A DNA stretch of 64,000 bases from Sycobia sp. Sy_11 (GCA_018907035.1 JACCIC010000005.1:2003501-2067500), one strand, 5' to 3'. Shown: positions 12,759 to 26,111, counted from the stretch's first letter. Numbers and translations are program-made. The notes: generated by a model from the letters alone, not told the origin.

Positions 12759-13579
12759 GTGACGTGCCCGCGGCTCTTTAAAATGGTTTAAAATTTATAA
12801 CAGAATTTTAAACAAGTTCTGAAATCTCATTTTCTTCGTCATTTCATTATACGTCGGCGATAAATAAAATTTTATATACCAATCAACGTTGATTATCAGA
12901 ATATCAATACTAAAACTTTATTAGCAGCCCACTAATACGGTAGGGTAGTACTGAATAAGATAATGAGATAAAGATTTTATGATTTTAACGCATTTGATAA
13001 AAAAAAAAATAATAAGTATAATAAAATGTTAATCGGAAATCAAAGAATTAAGAAGCAGAAAGTATGTTAATTAATATTCTCTATATGATTGCGTTCTCGA
13101 TTGCGTTACGACAGTATCATCGAAAAATTCATTTACCATGTTTCCGCTAAAAAAAAATTCACTGTGTTTAGAAAACAGTGTCTAATATATGTATATATAG
13201 TTCGCAAAAAGTGCATACTTCGAGGCTACGGATCATCCGTAATCCGGCATAAATACGAATGAACAGTGCGTGCAGCACTGCGCATCGGATCTCGTACACA
13301 GCCCTGAGATACGTGCGCGATTCTGGCGTGCTAGGAGCGCGTCAAGGGGGGAGGGGACACGTTTGCCGACAAATTCGACAATCAAACTTTATAGTGCGAC
13401 TTATATTTGTGTATATATATATAGTCTATGACATGCACGTGCGAATTTCCACCGGCAGAGATTTCTGACAATATATATATATATTCCTTTTGTTTTCGAA
13501 GTTTAAGCGCATTCGGCAAGTATATAGCCGGCTTCATTGTGTAGAATTTTGCGCTTCTCATACCTCGGGCAATGTTATA

Positions 13580-13583
<4 letters not shown>

Positions 13584-13628
<45 letters not shown>
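13584..13628. repeat. (TA)n microsatellite, 45 bp
   Basis: Uninterrupted. Confidence 0.97.
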
Positions 13629-13630
<2 letters not shown>

Positions 13631-13982
13631 GTATATATATGTACAGAATTTGTGCCCCGCTCATACCTTCGATCAAGACTGATTACATTAATAATGACAT
13701 CGGGGAGCAAAACGTGAATCGGTCTTATAGTCCGAGAGAGGGGCCAATGGAATGCGAAATATATGAAAGCGAAGAGAGCACGAGATTTTGCCGCGATGCT
13801 TTCGATACGGCGGCGCGGCGACAAACGTCGACGGTCGGAATCGTACCGATAAGAGCAACAACGTCTCGTGCTGCCATTATAGAATTGCTCACCAAAAAAA
13901 AAACACGCGTATCAACGTTAACAGAGCGCGACAGATCGTCAAATATAATAAAGTATTTCGGCGTCGAGCCGCGCACGACTCA

Positions 13983-13984
<2 letters not shown>

Positions 13985-14020
<36 letters not shown>
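13985..14020. repeat. (TA)n microsatellite, 36 bp
   Basis: Uninterrupted. Confidence 0.97.
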
Positions 14021-14022
<2 letters not shown>

Positions 14023-14496
14023 TAAAATACATAATACACCCGCGGTGGCAAACACCGGGATCACACACCTAACGATTTATCAATCCCGAAGTAGTTATCT
14101 AAATTTATCTATACAATACGCGTTTGTTTGAAAATGATCTATCTGGCTATCTGTCTTTATATATACACACACACACACGCTATATATAGTATCGGTATCA
14201 CCGACGGAATCGCCCGATTTCTCACTCTCAGCATATAACCGAGAGACAGAGATCGCGCACGTGCTCCCGCGGCTCACGAGATATAGCACAAACGACGATC
14301 TACCGCCAACCGCTGCGGGAGGAGCCCAGAGAGAGGAGGGGGGGGGGATAAACTCGCGATAATACGCGCGAACGGCCCGTTGTGCGTGCGCGGTGTACAT
14401 TCCCCCCTCCACGCCTCGTCTCGCCAACACTTTGCCCGATTATTATTCAAATTTGGCCATTCTCCGCGTTCTTCTTGCCTTCGGCATTTCGAGATG

Positions 14497-14497
14497 T

Positions 14498-14541
<44 letters not shown>

Positions 14542-14542
14542 A
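14497..14542. repeat. Perfect 46-bp palindrome TTGC-(AT)19-GCAA
   Basis: A 38-bp AT core sits between TTGC and GCAA. Confidence 0.97.
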
Positions 14543-16183
14543 TATATATAACCGTCGCGCGATCTGTCCGCGCTCACCCCTGCGATTCCTCGCGCGGTTT
14601 TCGTATATTTTATAAAGTCTATGCAAATTACACGCTTGTAACGAATAAAACTGGTTTCACCGTTAGGTCGACCTGGCCTATATCATAGACGTGCCTCACA
14701 TCGCGGATTTCTCCGCCGCATTGTTCGGAAATCTTAGACCCTTCTAGTCGAGGTGACATAATTTTTTTTATTCTTTTAATTTTTGCACGGCGTATCAGTT
14801 CACGTATACGTTGCCGACTGGAGTTCGTAACGTTATAGAGAGATTGGGCGATTGATTGACGAAATATAGGCGAAAACGAAGATTGCTACGTGGACCTACA
14901 ATTCCATTACCGAAAAACTACGTGTCGTTTCGAACTTTAACATTTATCGGAAGCATTGAACGGCGTCTCTGTCGAAAGTATTCTTCTCGCCGTAATCTAC
15001 GCTTTGAACTATAGCGATTATTATTTTATTTTTACTTTTTGCTTTTATCGGATCGTGAACCGCGACGAAAGTTGATCGATTAAACGATACGCTAGTCGTC
15101 GATTGAATTTTCGTACAAAAAACCGTCGTAAATGTAAGAATTTTGGACTTTTGGCATTTGTAAAGTTGACTATCCGGCTGTATTTAACATTCGACAGTTC
15201 GACTCACCGTTCTGTGTATAAGAACGAAGCGATCTCGAGCGTGCAAAGAGTATTATAAAGCGGCAGCGGCGATGGCATCGGCGTAGCGGTCGTTCGATTC
15301 GGTATTACGCATTGCCCAAAAACTCGGGGAGGATTAAAAATTTTTTTTACAGTATTGAGAGAGATACCGTATCGTAATTTCGTATCGCGATGCGAATAAT
15401 GGTGTTGCATTAAAACAGGTGCAATAAACGCGACGGCGTCTTTCGCGCGCGGGTCAGTTTTTGACACGTTATTTCAGCAAGGCTAAATAATCGGATAGCT
15501 GCCCCTATCGCACTTCTGTCAACATTTTCCATATCTTCCTTTCTCTGGATGGACTGCGTTCATTTGGCCATTGCAACCGTTTTACTTTATACGCATATTC
15601 TTCTCTTTTAATCCCCTTAAAAACTCAAATGTTCAACAGCACATATTACCGTACACAACTACTACTACTACTTACACACATTCTTCTCTTTAAAACTACT
15701 ATTATGATAATTACTATAACCTTGCCGTTCTTGTCCTCTTTAATTTTTTCCTGCCTCCCCGTTGCATCCGCATTCCTATCTCTGCTTATTTTGCTAAATT
15801 ATCTTTTACATGGCAATGTGTCTTTTCTCTCGTTCAATACCTTTGTCCAACATTTTTCTGTACAGAGGGTAGAAAAATTTCGTCGATGCTTTCTTAAGCT
15901 TACATTTTTATTTCGTATTCCGCAGCTTCCTAGCTCTAATTAAAGAATCTAAATTTCCTGTCCATCTCGCTCAGTGAACATTTTTCTTTTTTTTTTTTTT
16001 CATTGCGACATTCTCATCATAACTATTATTCCTCTATATTACCAACCTTTTATTCCTTACATACTCTAGTACACTAGAATTCATCTCATTTCATAATATG
16101 CTCTAACACTTTCATTTGGACTTTACTCTTTTTATTTTACATTTTATCTGCCGCTCTATACGTTTTCCTTTCCTAAATAATTA

Positions 16184-16187
<4 letters not shown>

Positions 16188-16233
<46 letters not shown>

Positions 16234-16236
16234 TCT
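16188..16236. repeat. (CT)n microsatellite inside LINE remnant
   Basis: Interrupts the purine-rich C-terminal coding region of the LINE, read on the - strand. Confidence 0.95.
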
Positions 16237-16760
16237 TCAGTTAAACTTTAGTTAACGCTTTCTATTCTCTTTCACTAACCTTCTCTATAAGATCAGAAGC
16301 CCTCGCAGCCCCTTTTCCTTTCATTTATTTCTTTATGCCATGCCTATTCTTTGAGAGCAGATATCCAACCTCAATATTCTCTTCACGTAATCCCATTATA
16401 TTGATTGATGTTCCTTTCTTTTCGCCCAGCCCCTGTAACGCTGTTTTCAGTAACGTCTGAAATCTAATTTGCAATATCTTGCCCACGTTCAAATACGTGC
16501 TTCTCCACAACTTTAAGCTCTTTGTTGATAACTCTTTTATACGTTTCCTATAATTACATTCCCTATTAAATATAAGCCCTATAGCCTTCAATTTCCTTAC
16601 ATCATTAATCTCATGTCTCTCTCATACTGAACTTTTTATTAATTATCTTTCTTTTAGCGGTAAATACTACTACGTAACGCTTTTTTCGGTTCGCTCTCTT
16701 ATTTAAAAAGTTTTTTGAGGTGTATATAGGACATCTTCTACCCCCTGCTATTATACTTGT

Positions 16761-16762
<2 letters not shown>

Positions 16763-16801
<39 letters not shown>
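16763..16801. repeat. (TA)n microsatellite inside LINE remnant
   Basis: 39 bp, located between the RT-like block and the next conserved block, so it arose after or during decay. Confidence 0.97.
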
Positions 16802-16806
<5 letters not shown>

Positions 16807-17389
16807 ATACCCACCCGTACTCTCCTATTGCCTTGAATACCGCCAATAACTCACTAATATATATGTTTAACAATATAGAACTTAACACACAAACTTGTCT
16901 CAGATCTTTCATTTCTCGTAAATCCTTTGATAGCCCATTCTCTGGTCTAACCTTTCTTAGCGAGTATAGGTAAGTCTTATATATGAATCTTTTAAACGAA
17001 TGGTTTGTAGAACGTTGCTTTTTAACTGAGGTAGCGACGCGTAACATACAACCACTTTAGGTTTTATTTGAAAGCATTTGAGCTGAACAACGTCACGACG
17101 GTTTTTTACTATATACATATACATGAAATGTAATGCTTTAGAACGTTCTTTTACTATCTATAATGTGTTAAATCTCTTGTTCCGGATGTACTGTTCTATA
17201 AAACGTTTATCTTCGTTGCCTTTAACTTTGTCTCCTCGTGTAAATCTTTTATTCTTTTTAACGTAAGTACTGACAATACTTGGAAGAGGATTTTCTTGCA
17301 AAAGACAAAATTCTGTGTCATGAAATTTGGAAATAGCTATATTAATTTTGTTTTTCTATTTTTTCCTGCGGCACATATTTAGCCATCCA

Positions 17390-17392
<3 letters not shown>

Positions 17393-17437
<45 letters not shown>
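17393..17437. repeat. (TA)n microsatellite, 45 bp
   Basis: Uninterrupted. Confidence 0.97.
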
Positions 17438-17441
<4 letters not shown>

Positions 17442-17882
17442 ATAAATAAAACTATTCTTGGCCCACTTTCGTGTATATTTTTGCATACATTAAAACTTCA
17501 TAAATATATTTACTTACTCATCTACATAAGTAAAAAAAACAAAAACTTAGCTCGGCTTCATTTGGATTTCACAAGTTCTTTGCATTTTCGAATGATTAAA
17601 GCACAGCAGCAAAAAAGAAATTAAAACAAACACTTGTGTGCTCGACCAATGAATATAATTAATATTAAAATAGATAAACGAATATATAGATACATCATAA
17701 ATTGTATATTCAATTAAAGATCGTCGAGTCTAGTAGACCGAAAATACCGATCCACTCCTAGAGATCGTTTCTCAGTCTATATAGAATCGAATCTTGCCGC
17801 ATACACATACAGGCACATACACGAAAAAATTTTCGCGTTCGAACGCACGACCTTGCGTCAGCGTAGCATGATGTGGCGTCGG

Positions 17883-17884
<2 letters not shown>

Positions 17885-17935
<51 letters not shown>
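17885..17935. repeat. (TA)n microsatellite, 51 bp
   Basis: Followed by GATATA units. Confidence 0.97.
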
Positions 17936-17937
<2 letters not shown>

Positions 17938-20900
17938 TATATAGATATACATCTAGATTATGGCGCAACCCGCGCGCACCGCGGGATTTTTTTTCTCCCT
18001 TATTCGCGCACCAATTCAGAAACGCGCGGGTTTCGACATTCTCCCCCTGGTCTCTTATATACTGCTTGTGCGCGTGTAATACGTCGCCCGTTGGCGACTG
18101 CCAAGGTTTTTGAGCACGAGAGAGAGAAAGAGAGAGAGAGAGAGAGCACGCATGCTGCAGCCTGCTGACTACGTTTCGCGGTCTGTCCAATTTAAGTCCG
18201 AAAATAACCGATCAACCTTGTATCGGCTTTTAGTCGTTGCGAGCTGAAAAAGTGACAGAGAGAGGGGGGGGGGGGTTTTAACGCCCCGAATCCGGATTTC
18301 TCGAATGCTACGAGTATGTTTGCTCTAAATCCTCGGCTAAATCTATGTAGATGCGCTTATACCGTTACTAAGGTTTTTCCTCATTTGTTTATTGATTTTT
18401 TTGAATAGATAATGCTTGTTAATTAATATTAACAACTTATACAATATGCCCTCGTATCGCTGTACATAATGCTTCAAAGCCCGTTATCAGTTCTTCGCCA
18501 ACCTTGGCAATCGAGACAGGACATGTTTTTTTGTAAAATTACTCATATAAAGATATAGCTTACACAACTGCACTAATCCTAAATAAATTGACTTTATCAA
18601 GTAGATAGCATACGTATACCGATAACAGAATCAGGAAGCGAGTCGAATCCCACCGTGATAGAATGTCTATATACATTTTATTGTTTTTACTTTTAATTTG
18701 TGATTTATTACTTATTTGATTACAGCTGATCACTGCAGAAGGTTCTATTACCGTATAATTTTCAGTTTAATTTATCTACACACAAGAGACTTATTTAGCG
18801 AAATAAGCAATTATTCATAGAACAAAAAAGTTTTACCGGCACTACGGTCTATAATAATGCACGGGAAGGGGGGGTGAAGCCAATATTTCATTCCCGTACT
18901 GCACGTGAAACCGCACGGCGGCAGCCGGATAGTTGGACTATCTACGAAGCCAGAATAATTTATTTGTGGTGGCGGGTGGAGGAAGATGGGACGCCGGGGA
19001 TGGCTCGTATGTGCAACCATGGAGATGCCTGGATCTACATGAAAACCAATAAGAGAGAATCGGCCGACAAGCTCTGATACCCGAAAACGTAAAGCGAGCT
19101 TTGGCCGGGAAAAGTATATTCGACTTGCTGCTTGGAAAATTCAGAAATTTCAAATAGAGCGTAATACAACGTCTTGTCAATATATATATATATATATATA
19201 TACCTTGACATATACGTCCGAAAGCGAAAGAAGTGACTCATATCACACTGATCCAAAATAATCCTAAATCTCTCTTTTGCACGGTATCGCTTCGAACATA
19301 TAACGGACGAATCGTTTCAATTGTCCGAAGACATTTTTTTGGCTTCTCATCGCTGTTCAACCATTGGACTCAATTAAGTTTTTAGCTCCAAGTCTTTAGT
19401 CGCACGTATCCAGATCGCGAATCCCCGTGCATATTCGATGAATATTACCCGTACAAAAAGTGAAATTCAATTATTTTTTTCCTGCACTATTTGATTTGAG
19501 AACGGCTATTATATTGAAATTGCCGCGATTGCGTAACATTGTTTCATTAACACTATAGTTGATGAAGAGTTCGCGCCACAGGTACGTTAAACCAGTTAAC
19601 TGTCGTTGTCTTTGCACGCGACGTATGTAAAAATGCCCGTCGAGTATGGAAACGAGAATTTTACCAGCAAATGTAGTACATAAATATAGAAGTACACTAC
19701 ACATGTGCTATGTAGCGAGACGAAAAGAGGAAAAAAAAGAAACAAAAAATTAAGCACTATACATATTCACCGATTCAAAATTTACATTTTGTCAATCATT
19801 AACGCCGATCGTTCTCGTAATCCAATCGTAAATTTTCAATCCCTCGCAGCGTAAAAAATCGACGTTGTATTTTAATCGCGATTGACTGGTAAGACAAGCG
19901 TAAATCATGAAATTTATCGTCCGAAGACAAAGGATTGGTAAGGATAATTGTATAAATTTCATCGTTCTATCTTCAGAATTCGAAGCATTTATGGATGACA
20001 TTTAAGTAAAATGGACGAGTTAAAAAAAAAGTAGACTATCAATTAACATAAATTTGTAATATATATTTTATGTCTATTGAATATTTTACATACCTATTGA
20101 AAACTTAGAATACGTTATTTTTAAATCGAGCCGGTATTTTTTTTTTACTCGCCCAATACTTTTTTATACGCGCAAAGCTACGAGATAATTATGTCAGGAA
20201 AAAATTTAATTGAACAAATGATTCAAGACATTGATTTTCATCGAAACGTTGTTTTTTATTCTCACGGTACAGGTTCTTCGTTCGTTTAAGTGACAATTAT
20301 TGCAGAATTAAGCACACAAATTCGAATGTATTAACATGACAATTGTCGGTTAATCTTTCATTAATTTTGCATATATAATGATTATTTAGAAATTCTTGTC
20401 AAATGCACTTTCAAATTATGATTATTAATACACGAATCTTGTGCTCAATTGAATTTCTATATGGCAATGTAATTTTTTTTTTATCTAAAATATATGTAGA
20501 TTGGAACTTTGTCCTTTACTATGGTTACTATTTACACCTATTCTAATTTAACCACCACTACATTTAACGTTATTGACATATTTATCATTTCATATATGTC
20601 TTTCATATTGTAGAATCTATATCAGATTCAATAGATATATTATTGATAAAAAGATATATATGTTCTACATAAACACTTTGGCTATTTCAAAATAAAAACA
20701 CAATCGCGCCATTAGGAACGAATGGGGACATTAAAATAAGTTCGTCCGACCGAAGGAAAAATTTACAACTCTTATTGCATTACAACTATATACCTTTACT
20801 CCGCTTCTGGACAGTTTCCAAATTAAAAAAAAAAATAAATAAAAATAAAAAATTAACATCTACAGCCTACTGTTGAAACATTACGCACCGCGGGTGGCGA

Positions 20901-20948
20901 ATATACTGGCGAATATGAGTGTTTATGCATACATACATAGATACATAC

Positions 20949-20949
<1 letters not shown>

Positions 20950-20993
<44 letters not shown>
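20950..20993. repeat. (TA)n microsatellite, 44 bp
   Basis: Preceded by four CATA/GATA units. Confidence 0.97.
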
Positions 20994-20996
<3 letters not shown>

Positions 20997-22257
20997 GCAT
21001 GCAAATACGCAATGATAATCATGTACGCAGTGGAGCAATCCGTTAATCCGCTAAGAACTCAGGATGTCCGCGATGGATCCTCATCTGATCCGGCTTTTAT
21101 AGGGGAAAAAAGCACTCCCCTCTTCTGTTTTATTTCGCTTATTTTTTTTTTTTTTTTTTTGCCCCGCTCATCCTCATCCTCCTCGAATCCTCGGCGGCAC
21201 GGCCATCATCCTCGTGCGCACGAGTCCCGTGCCAAGAAGGCTTTTTACATATAAATCAGTGGCGTCCGTACTAAGAGCCGAGGCTATTTAAACGTAAACC
21301 GGCGCTTTGTGATTGATGGTGCGTCGGCTCCGTCTCCTGTGACGAAGGCCGTTGCGATCGAATGCGATCGAACCCGATGAGTTCTTCGATTCGAGATCTT
21401 TGCGCATCTCTCCGCGTGCGGCAGTATATTATGGAGTTCGGCGAGGCTCTTGCCCCTCGGAAAGTAAAATGTATAAATTGATGGATAATTTACAGATAGT
21501 CGATGCGCCTAAAATGGTAGGTATATTAATGGTACGGAATTGGATACGCAGAGCTCTAGATTTTTCTGACAAATAAAATCAATCGCTCATCTACCTCATT
21601 GGCCAGATTTCATGACCGACCAAAATGTTTAAGTGTAAATAGTTACAATATCATATTCTGTAATTGGCCAACAATCGAGATAAAAAAAAATGCTGGGGCA
21701 TTTTAATCTTCAACGGGCGTCCCTAAAATAGAATGAGAAAATGTTAATCGCAAATTAATGGAAAGCCCACGCCATGCCGTGCCATAAATCGAAAACAAAT
21801 GACCAATTTTAATGTCGCGTTTATTGACCAAGAGGTATAGGAAAAAAACTTGCCAGGCATCTACTCGTCCATTTTTAATGGGGCGATAAATGTCTCCGAT
21901 TAACTGGTCTTTTCAAACTGAAAAATTGTTGATCATTGGAAACAGGTTTCATTTGGTACAGGAATTAGGAAATTTGGCCGAGACTAACGATCGACTCTTT
22001 GACAGCCGAGCAGTCCAATTGGCCAATTCCTGGTCTAAATTCTAGATTTGTCTAAATTCTAGATTTCTACACGACTGTAACATCGTTCCAATGTAACAAA
22101 AAATTGAATTGCATACAAATTTGTATGTGGTTCATTCCACAATTGAGCGGAATTTTTTCAAACAACTTCCACCTATATGTGTAGAAACGCATAAAACAAA
22201 CTCAGCCCCCTCACTACGTTTCCAGTCTCAAATGATGCCGGAATTCATTATGTATAC

Positions 22258-22260
<3 letters not shown>

Positions 22261-22309
<49 letters not shown>
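22261..22309. repeat. (TA)n microsatellite, 49 bp
   Basis: First of three arrays in 430 bp. Confidence 0.97.
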
Positions 22310-22312
<3 letters not shown>

Positions 22313-22473
22313 TATATAGCGCAGTGCTGCATCACCAGCAACAGCAGCAGTAGGGCAGTATATATAGGCGTCAACAGCACCCGCTCCACTGTCGCGCCTC
22401 GATTAATTTGCGTTTGAGCTATCACACATATGCATATGCGCGCGAGGCGTTTATAAATCGCTGCGACAATGCG

Positions 22474-22476
<3 letters not shown>

Positions 22477-22528
<52 letters not shown>
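22477..22528. repeat. (TA)n microsatellite, 52 bp
   Basis: Uninterrupted. Confidence 0.97.
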
Positions 22529-22532
<4 letters not shown>

Positions 22533-22635
22533 ATCGTAGACTTGCATGTGTCAGATGGGTAAGTGTGCGTACATCGCACTCTCTCTATAGTAATGTACGC
22601 GACAGAGAATAATGGGGTTCCAAGCTCGCATGTGC

Positions 22636-22640
<5 letters not shown>

Positions 22641-22684
<44 letters not shown>
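22641..22684. repeat. (TA)n microsatellite, 44 bp
   Basis: Bounded by CATGTGCATGTG on the left and CGTGCACGTGCA on the right. Confidence 0.97.
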
Positions 22685-22688
<4 letters not shown>

Positions 22689-24199
22689 ATCGTGCACGTG
22701 CATAAATATATTTATATGCGCGAGCGCGGGGGCGAGCGCGCGAGAGTTTGCATATATACGGCATTATACGAACCGCGTGAATCATTGTTTAACGAATTCA
22801 CGTCTATATGGAATGGAGGGGACGCTGCAAGGGGGGAGGGGTGGAGAGGGCGCTACATAAGCGTCGAGCAAACCAAACCACGGGAGAGTGCGAGTTTTAT
22901 ATATATATGCTGTTCACTTTACCTCCGATTCTATCGCTTATTCTATCGCACCTGCCACCGTAGGCATTTCACTCTAGTATATCTGAAAACGAAACTAGTG
23001 AAATGTGCATTGATTCGCTCAATTACACTATGATGTTCACTGTCAGAACATTATCGCCACTAACGATTGTTAACTGTTGTATGGTGTACCAGTGATAAAC
23101 CAGTACGTAAACGTGCCTTTTTAGGATTGTACCTTTCTTTTTTTTTTAAATGAATATTTTTAGAGAATTAACGGAATCAGTACATTTTTTTATCTAGTAC
23201 ACAATGTATACGTGATGCATTAATTCTGTTTTGTTTTTAACTGGAAAGTATAAAAACGAGCCAAATTTGTTGAAATACCGGCATGAAAAATCGGCATTAA
23301 ACGAGGTACTCGTATTTTAAAAGATATGCATTGTTTGGTCCAATAAAAATGTGACGACTTGTTTTGAATTATATTGCTAACCCTTAATAAATAACATCCT
23401 GCGTACTACGCATTCAGGATGAAACGCGGCGAAGATTATTTTTTGCCATTCTTGATGTTTACAATATCAAATCAATTGATTTTTAACCTAACCCTCTAGG
23501 GAAAAATTAAAGATTGAACATGTTATCAAAAAAATCATAAAACCTTTTCATGAGAATAAAGCAACCCTTATTTTTACCAATTGTCACATACCGATTGGAT
23601 GAATATTTTTACCGATACTGGGTGGTTTTACATCCCCCGATGAAAAAAATTTAATATATTGGTCTTTATATATTAGACAAAAATTCGCCTATATAATGAA
23701 TTCTTTACAAAATATATGCAGTCTACCCTAAAACCAACCGTTTCACAATTGCAAATGTCATCGAGATAAGGGACATTTTTCCAAATTTCAATAGCGTTTA
23801 TTGATTAAGCAGCCTCAAAAACAGTCAATTCCATATTGATATTGCAATTATGGATCGAACAGCCAAGTAAGAATATTAATAAGATCAAAAATATCACGGT
23901 GAAATTTGTTAAATCAAATATTCAAAATGCTAATTTGATTTCTTTTGAAAGTGTAAACCATGAAATTATTCATCTTTGCGTCCTAACCCGATTTCAAAAT
24001 AACAAAATGCACCACTTCAAATTGTTCACTACTCACCGTTAGTTCAGCTTGCAAGTCAGAAAAAATACCATAAATATATATATATATATATAGTATAAAC
24101 GCAACATAAATCTTTTCTACTGGTATACATTAACCCCTCTTCTAGTCTTGCTGCACCGTGATGCTTTTTCAGTATACGCATAAACTTCGTTTTATTCGT

Positions 24200-24424
24200 A
24201 TGGCCTGTGTGCTTTTTGTTCTTTTTTTTGCTGTTTGCATTGTTCGCGTCCAATTGCATAAAGAAAGATTCTCACATTGTGCGCGTGGTTCAATTGAAAA
24301 AGCTTTGCGACCTTTTTGTCACTCGATAGCTGCTCTGTCGCGACGACAAAACGAAATGGAAGAAAGAGAACGGTTGCTAAGGTTTTGCTCGCGAGAATGG
24401 AAATTTTGTTTACAATGCAATTGA
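24200..24424 (+). CDS. Candidate small secreted Cys-containing peptide (speculative)
   Basis: The ATG at 24200 opens 74 codons. The first 18 residues (MACVLFVLFFAVCIVRVQ) look like a signal peptide. The rest is polar with four cysteines (a C-x12-C pair, then C-x7-C-x2-C if the terminal LQCN is counted) and a possible dibasic site (SRRQ). The spacing does not match insulin-type peptides. Signal-like runs arise easily in T-rich DNA and I recognise no homologue. Confidence 0.15.
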   Translation: MACVLFVLFFAVCIVRVQLHKERFSHCARGSIEKALRPFCHSIAALSRRQNEMEERERLLRFCSREWKFCLQCN

Positions 24425-25189
24425 ATTTTTCTTATTTGCCTTCCTCTTCCTCTCTTCCTCCCCCTTTTATTCTGTATTTTATTACTTATTTTCTCTTCAA
24501 ATTTTTCTCCTTTTCAGCCTCCCTCTCTCCCTCCTACTACGCGATGGGATTCTGACGTTTGTGCCGGCGGTAAAAATAACACCACAATACATGACAATAA
24601 AATGTCTTTATTTATAGATGAATAAAAACTCTTTGAGTACACGGTACACTTCTTTCTCTCTTTTAAAAATTTAATGCGTAATGTCATATAATATAACGTT
24701 TGTATAAATCTTTCTTAAAATTAGCATTTTGCAGAAATATAAATGTTATTTGTCCGATAATTTATTTATTTGTTATCTCGAATATATCGATGGAGGCAGT
24801 TATTTCTTAAGACATTGACGTTCTATTAAATATAACAACTTAAAGAATGTATGATTTTTAACGTTATTTTGTAGTTATACAGAATATATAGTTTATGTTT
24901 TTTTAATGGAAATAACATCGAAACAATTCCTTTTGAGATGGTCTTAATTATCAGTGTTTTAAACAATAAGTTGAAGGAATTTTTTCTAGTTACATTGTAC
25001 TAGAATATATAAGCTCAATAGCTTGTACTTTTAGCGTAAGATTGTTAAAATTGCACATTTCCAATCTTCAATTATACTTGTATACATGTATTGCATTTTT
25101 TGGTCCTTCGAGCCGGTTCTTTGTCATCTACGCTCAATTGCAGGAGCATATACTAATACGTACTAAAAAAGTATCGAAGATTTGTTAAT

Positions 25190-26040
25190 GAGACAAAGAC
25201 GGCGCTTAGATTTATTGGAGAATTTCAAATCGAATACGTTTAAACAGAAAGCTACCGCAACTGTGACCATTGAGGATTGTCGGTCACGGAGCACTGTGTA
25301 AGACGCTTATTGAAATGACTTTCGTGAGCGTGACTATCAACTCAGTTCCCTGTCGCAGTTACTTGAGGAACGTAATTCTTTCAAATTAGATTTATATAAT
25401 AAAGCACATCTGAATAGTTGTCAACCAAAGCATGGCAAAATGAGCATATTATAAGCCTCGGAAGTATTCAGCCTTCTACTCGGAACGTATTCTCAACTAC
25501 GCCGGTAATAACTCATTCTTCGCAGGCCTCTCTGCAAAAGGTAAAATTACCTAAGTTCAATGGCACTCAGCATTATTGGCAAAGCTTTCAAAGGAAATTT
25601 CCGTCCCTTGTGTTACACGATACTATGATGCCTACTACTATTAAATTTTAGCACTTAATCAATGCAAGTGAAAGCGAAACAACTTCAAAATTGAAGAGTT
25701 TTAATTTGGTGGATGAGAACTTTCTCTCGTCTTAGGAGACATTGTGTAGCTGTTAAGATAATCCTCTATTAAGATTCTCTACCCATTTTAATACTCTTGT
25801 ACTTTAATACCCATGTACCCATTTTAATTCTCTACAAATTTTAATCATTCCAGCAGCTTCTATAGAAACTAATGAGCATCTACGTAAACTCTTGCATACT
25901 GCCTTGGAAAGTAAAAATGTGTTCACTTCTCTAATAATGCAAGTTGAACATGAGGACAAGATATTTATACAATTACTTGAAAATAAATTCCTATCATCGA
26001 CACGACTAGAGTGGATACGTCTAATTAACTTCAAAAATTT
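25190..26040 (+). pseudogene. Broken BEL/Pao gag N-terminal and core region
   Basis: Several short stop-free pieces in different frames together read like BEL/Pao gag. They are a Ser/Glu/Leu-rich stretch (FRERDYQLSSLSQLLEERNS, about 25320-25380), the KLPKFNG...W..F core (25540-25600), and an ETNEHLRKLLHTALES block near 25870-25920. Multiple stops and frame changes separate them, including an AT-rich stretch at 25735-25830 that looks like inserted or rearranged sequence. Non-functional. Confidence 0.6.
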
Positions 26041-26111
26041 TTAAAGGCTATGGCCAAAGTGAGACTATTCGGCTTAAAAATAATACCAGAGTAAACAAAA
26101 ACACTAGTTCA

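Larger units (their letters stand above)
8625..15599. other. Non-coding block with TA arrays and CpG-rich islets
   Basis: CpG-rich patches at 8640-8720, 8820-8990, 13260-13380 and 14200-14600 alternate with TA arrays. The long open frames at 8843-9754 (- strand) and 9040-9801 (+ strand) are read-through of TA, CT and CA repeats. A moderately GC-balanced stretch at 11270-11620 has overlapping open frames in several phases but no recognisable protein. Confidence 0.6.
15600..17047 (-). mobile_element. Decayed LINE (non-LTR retrotransposon) fragment
   Basis: The - strand reading at 17047-16805 contains GLSKDLREMKDLRQVCVLSS followed by ILLNIYISEL. This resembles reverse-transcriptase motif GLRQGCVLSPLLFNIYI, with Gly and Pro replaced. 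The next piece (16591-16325) has IGLIFNRECNYRKRIKELS and LLKTALQGLGEKK, which fits the region after the RT domain in LINEs common in ants (the LGYxF...IKELS...YGVEIWGW type). The remaining 15600-16320 is purine-rich on the - strand, as expected of the charged C-terminal region of such elements. Frameshifts, stops, a (TA)n array at 16763-16801 and a (CT)n array at 16188-16236 interrupt it. Ends are not defined. Confidence 0.55.
17048..25100. other. Non-coding block; TA arrays stop near 22.7 kb
   Basis: Beyond the listed arrays it holds a G-run at 18266-18276, a GC-richer stretch at 18800-19080 with short open frames in both strands, a 17-bp tandem duplication at 22033-22066 and pyrimidine-rich DNA at 24420-24530. 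The region 23.0-24.1 kb is plain AT-rich sequence in which I see nothing. Confidence 0.6.

Noticed and set aside
15629..15943. 104-codon hydrophobic + strand frame
   Set aside because: It is antisense to the purine-rich part of the LINE relic, which explains the Leu/Phe-rich translation.
18638..18653. GCGAGTCGAATCCCAC, resembling a tRNA B-box
   Set aside because: No matching A-box, acceptor stem or anticodon arm can be folded upstream.
24200..24424. Insulin-like reading of the small Cys-containing frame
   Set aside because: There are 12 residues, not 11, between the first two cysteines and no CC pair in the would-be A chain.
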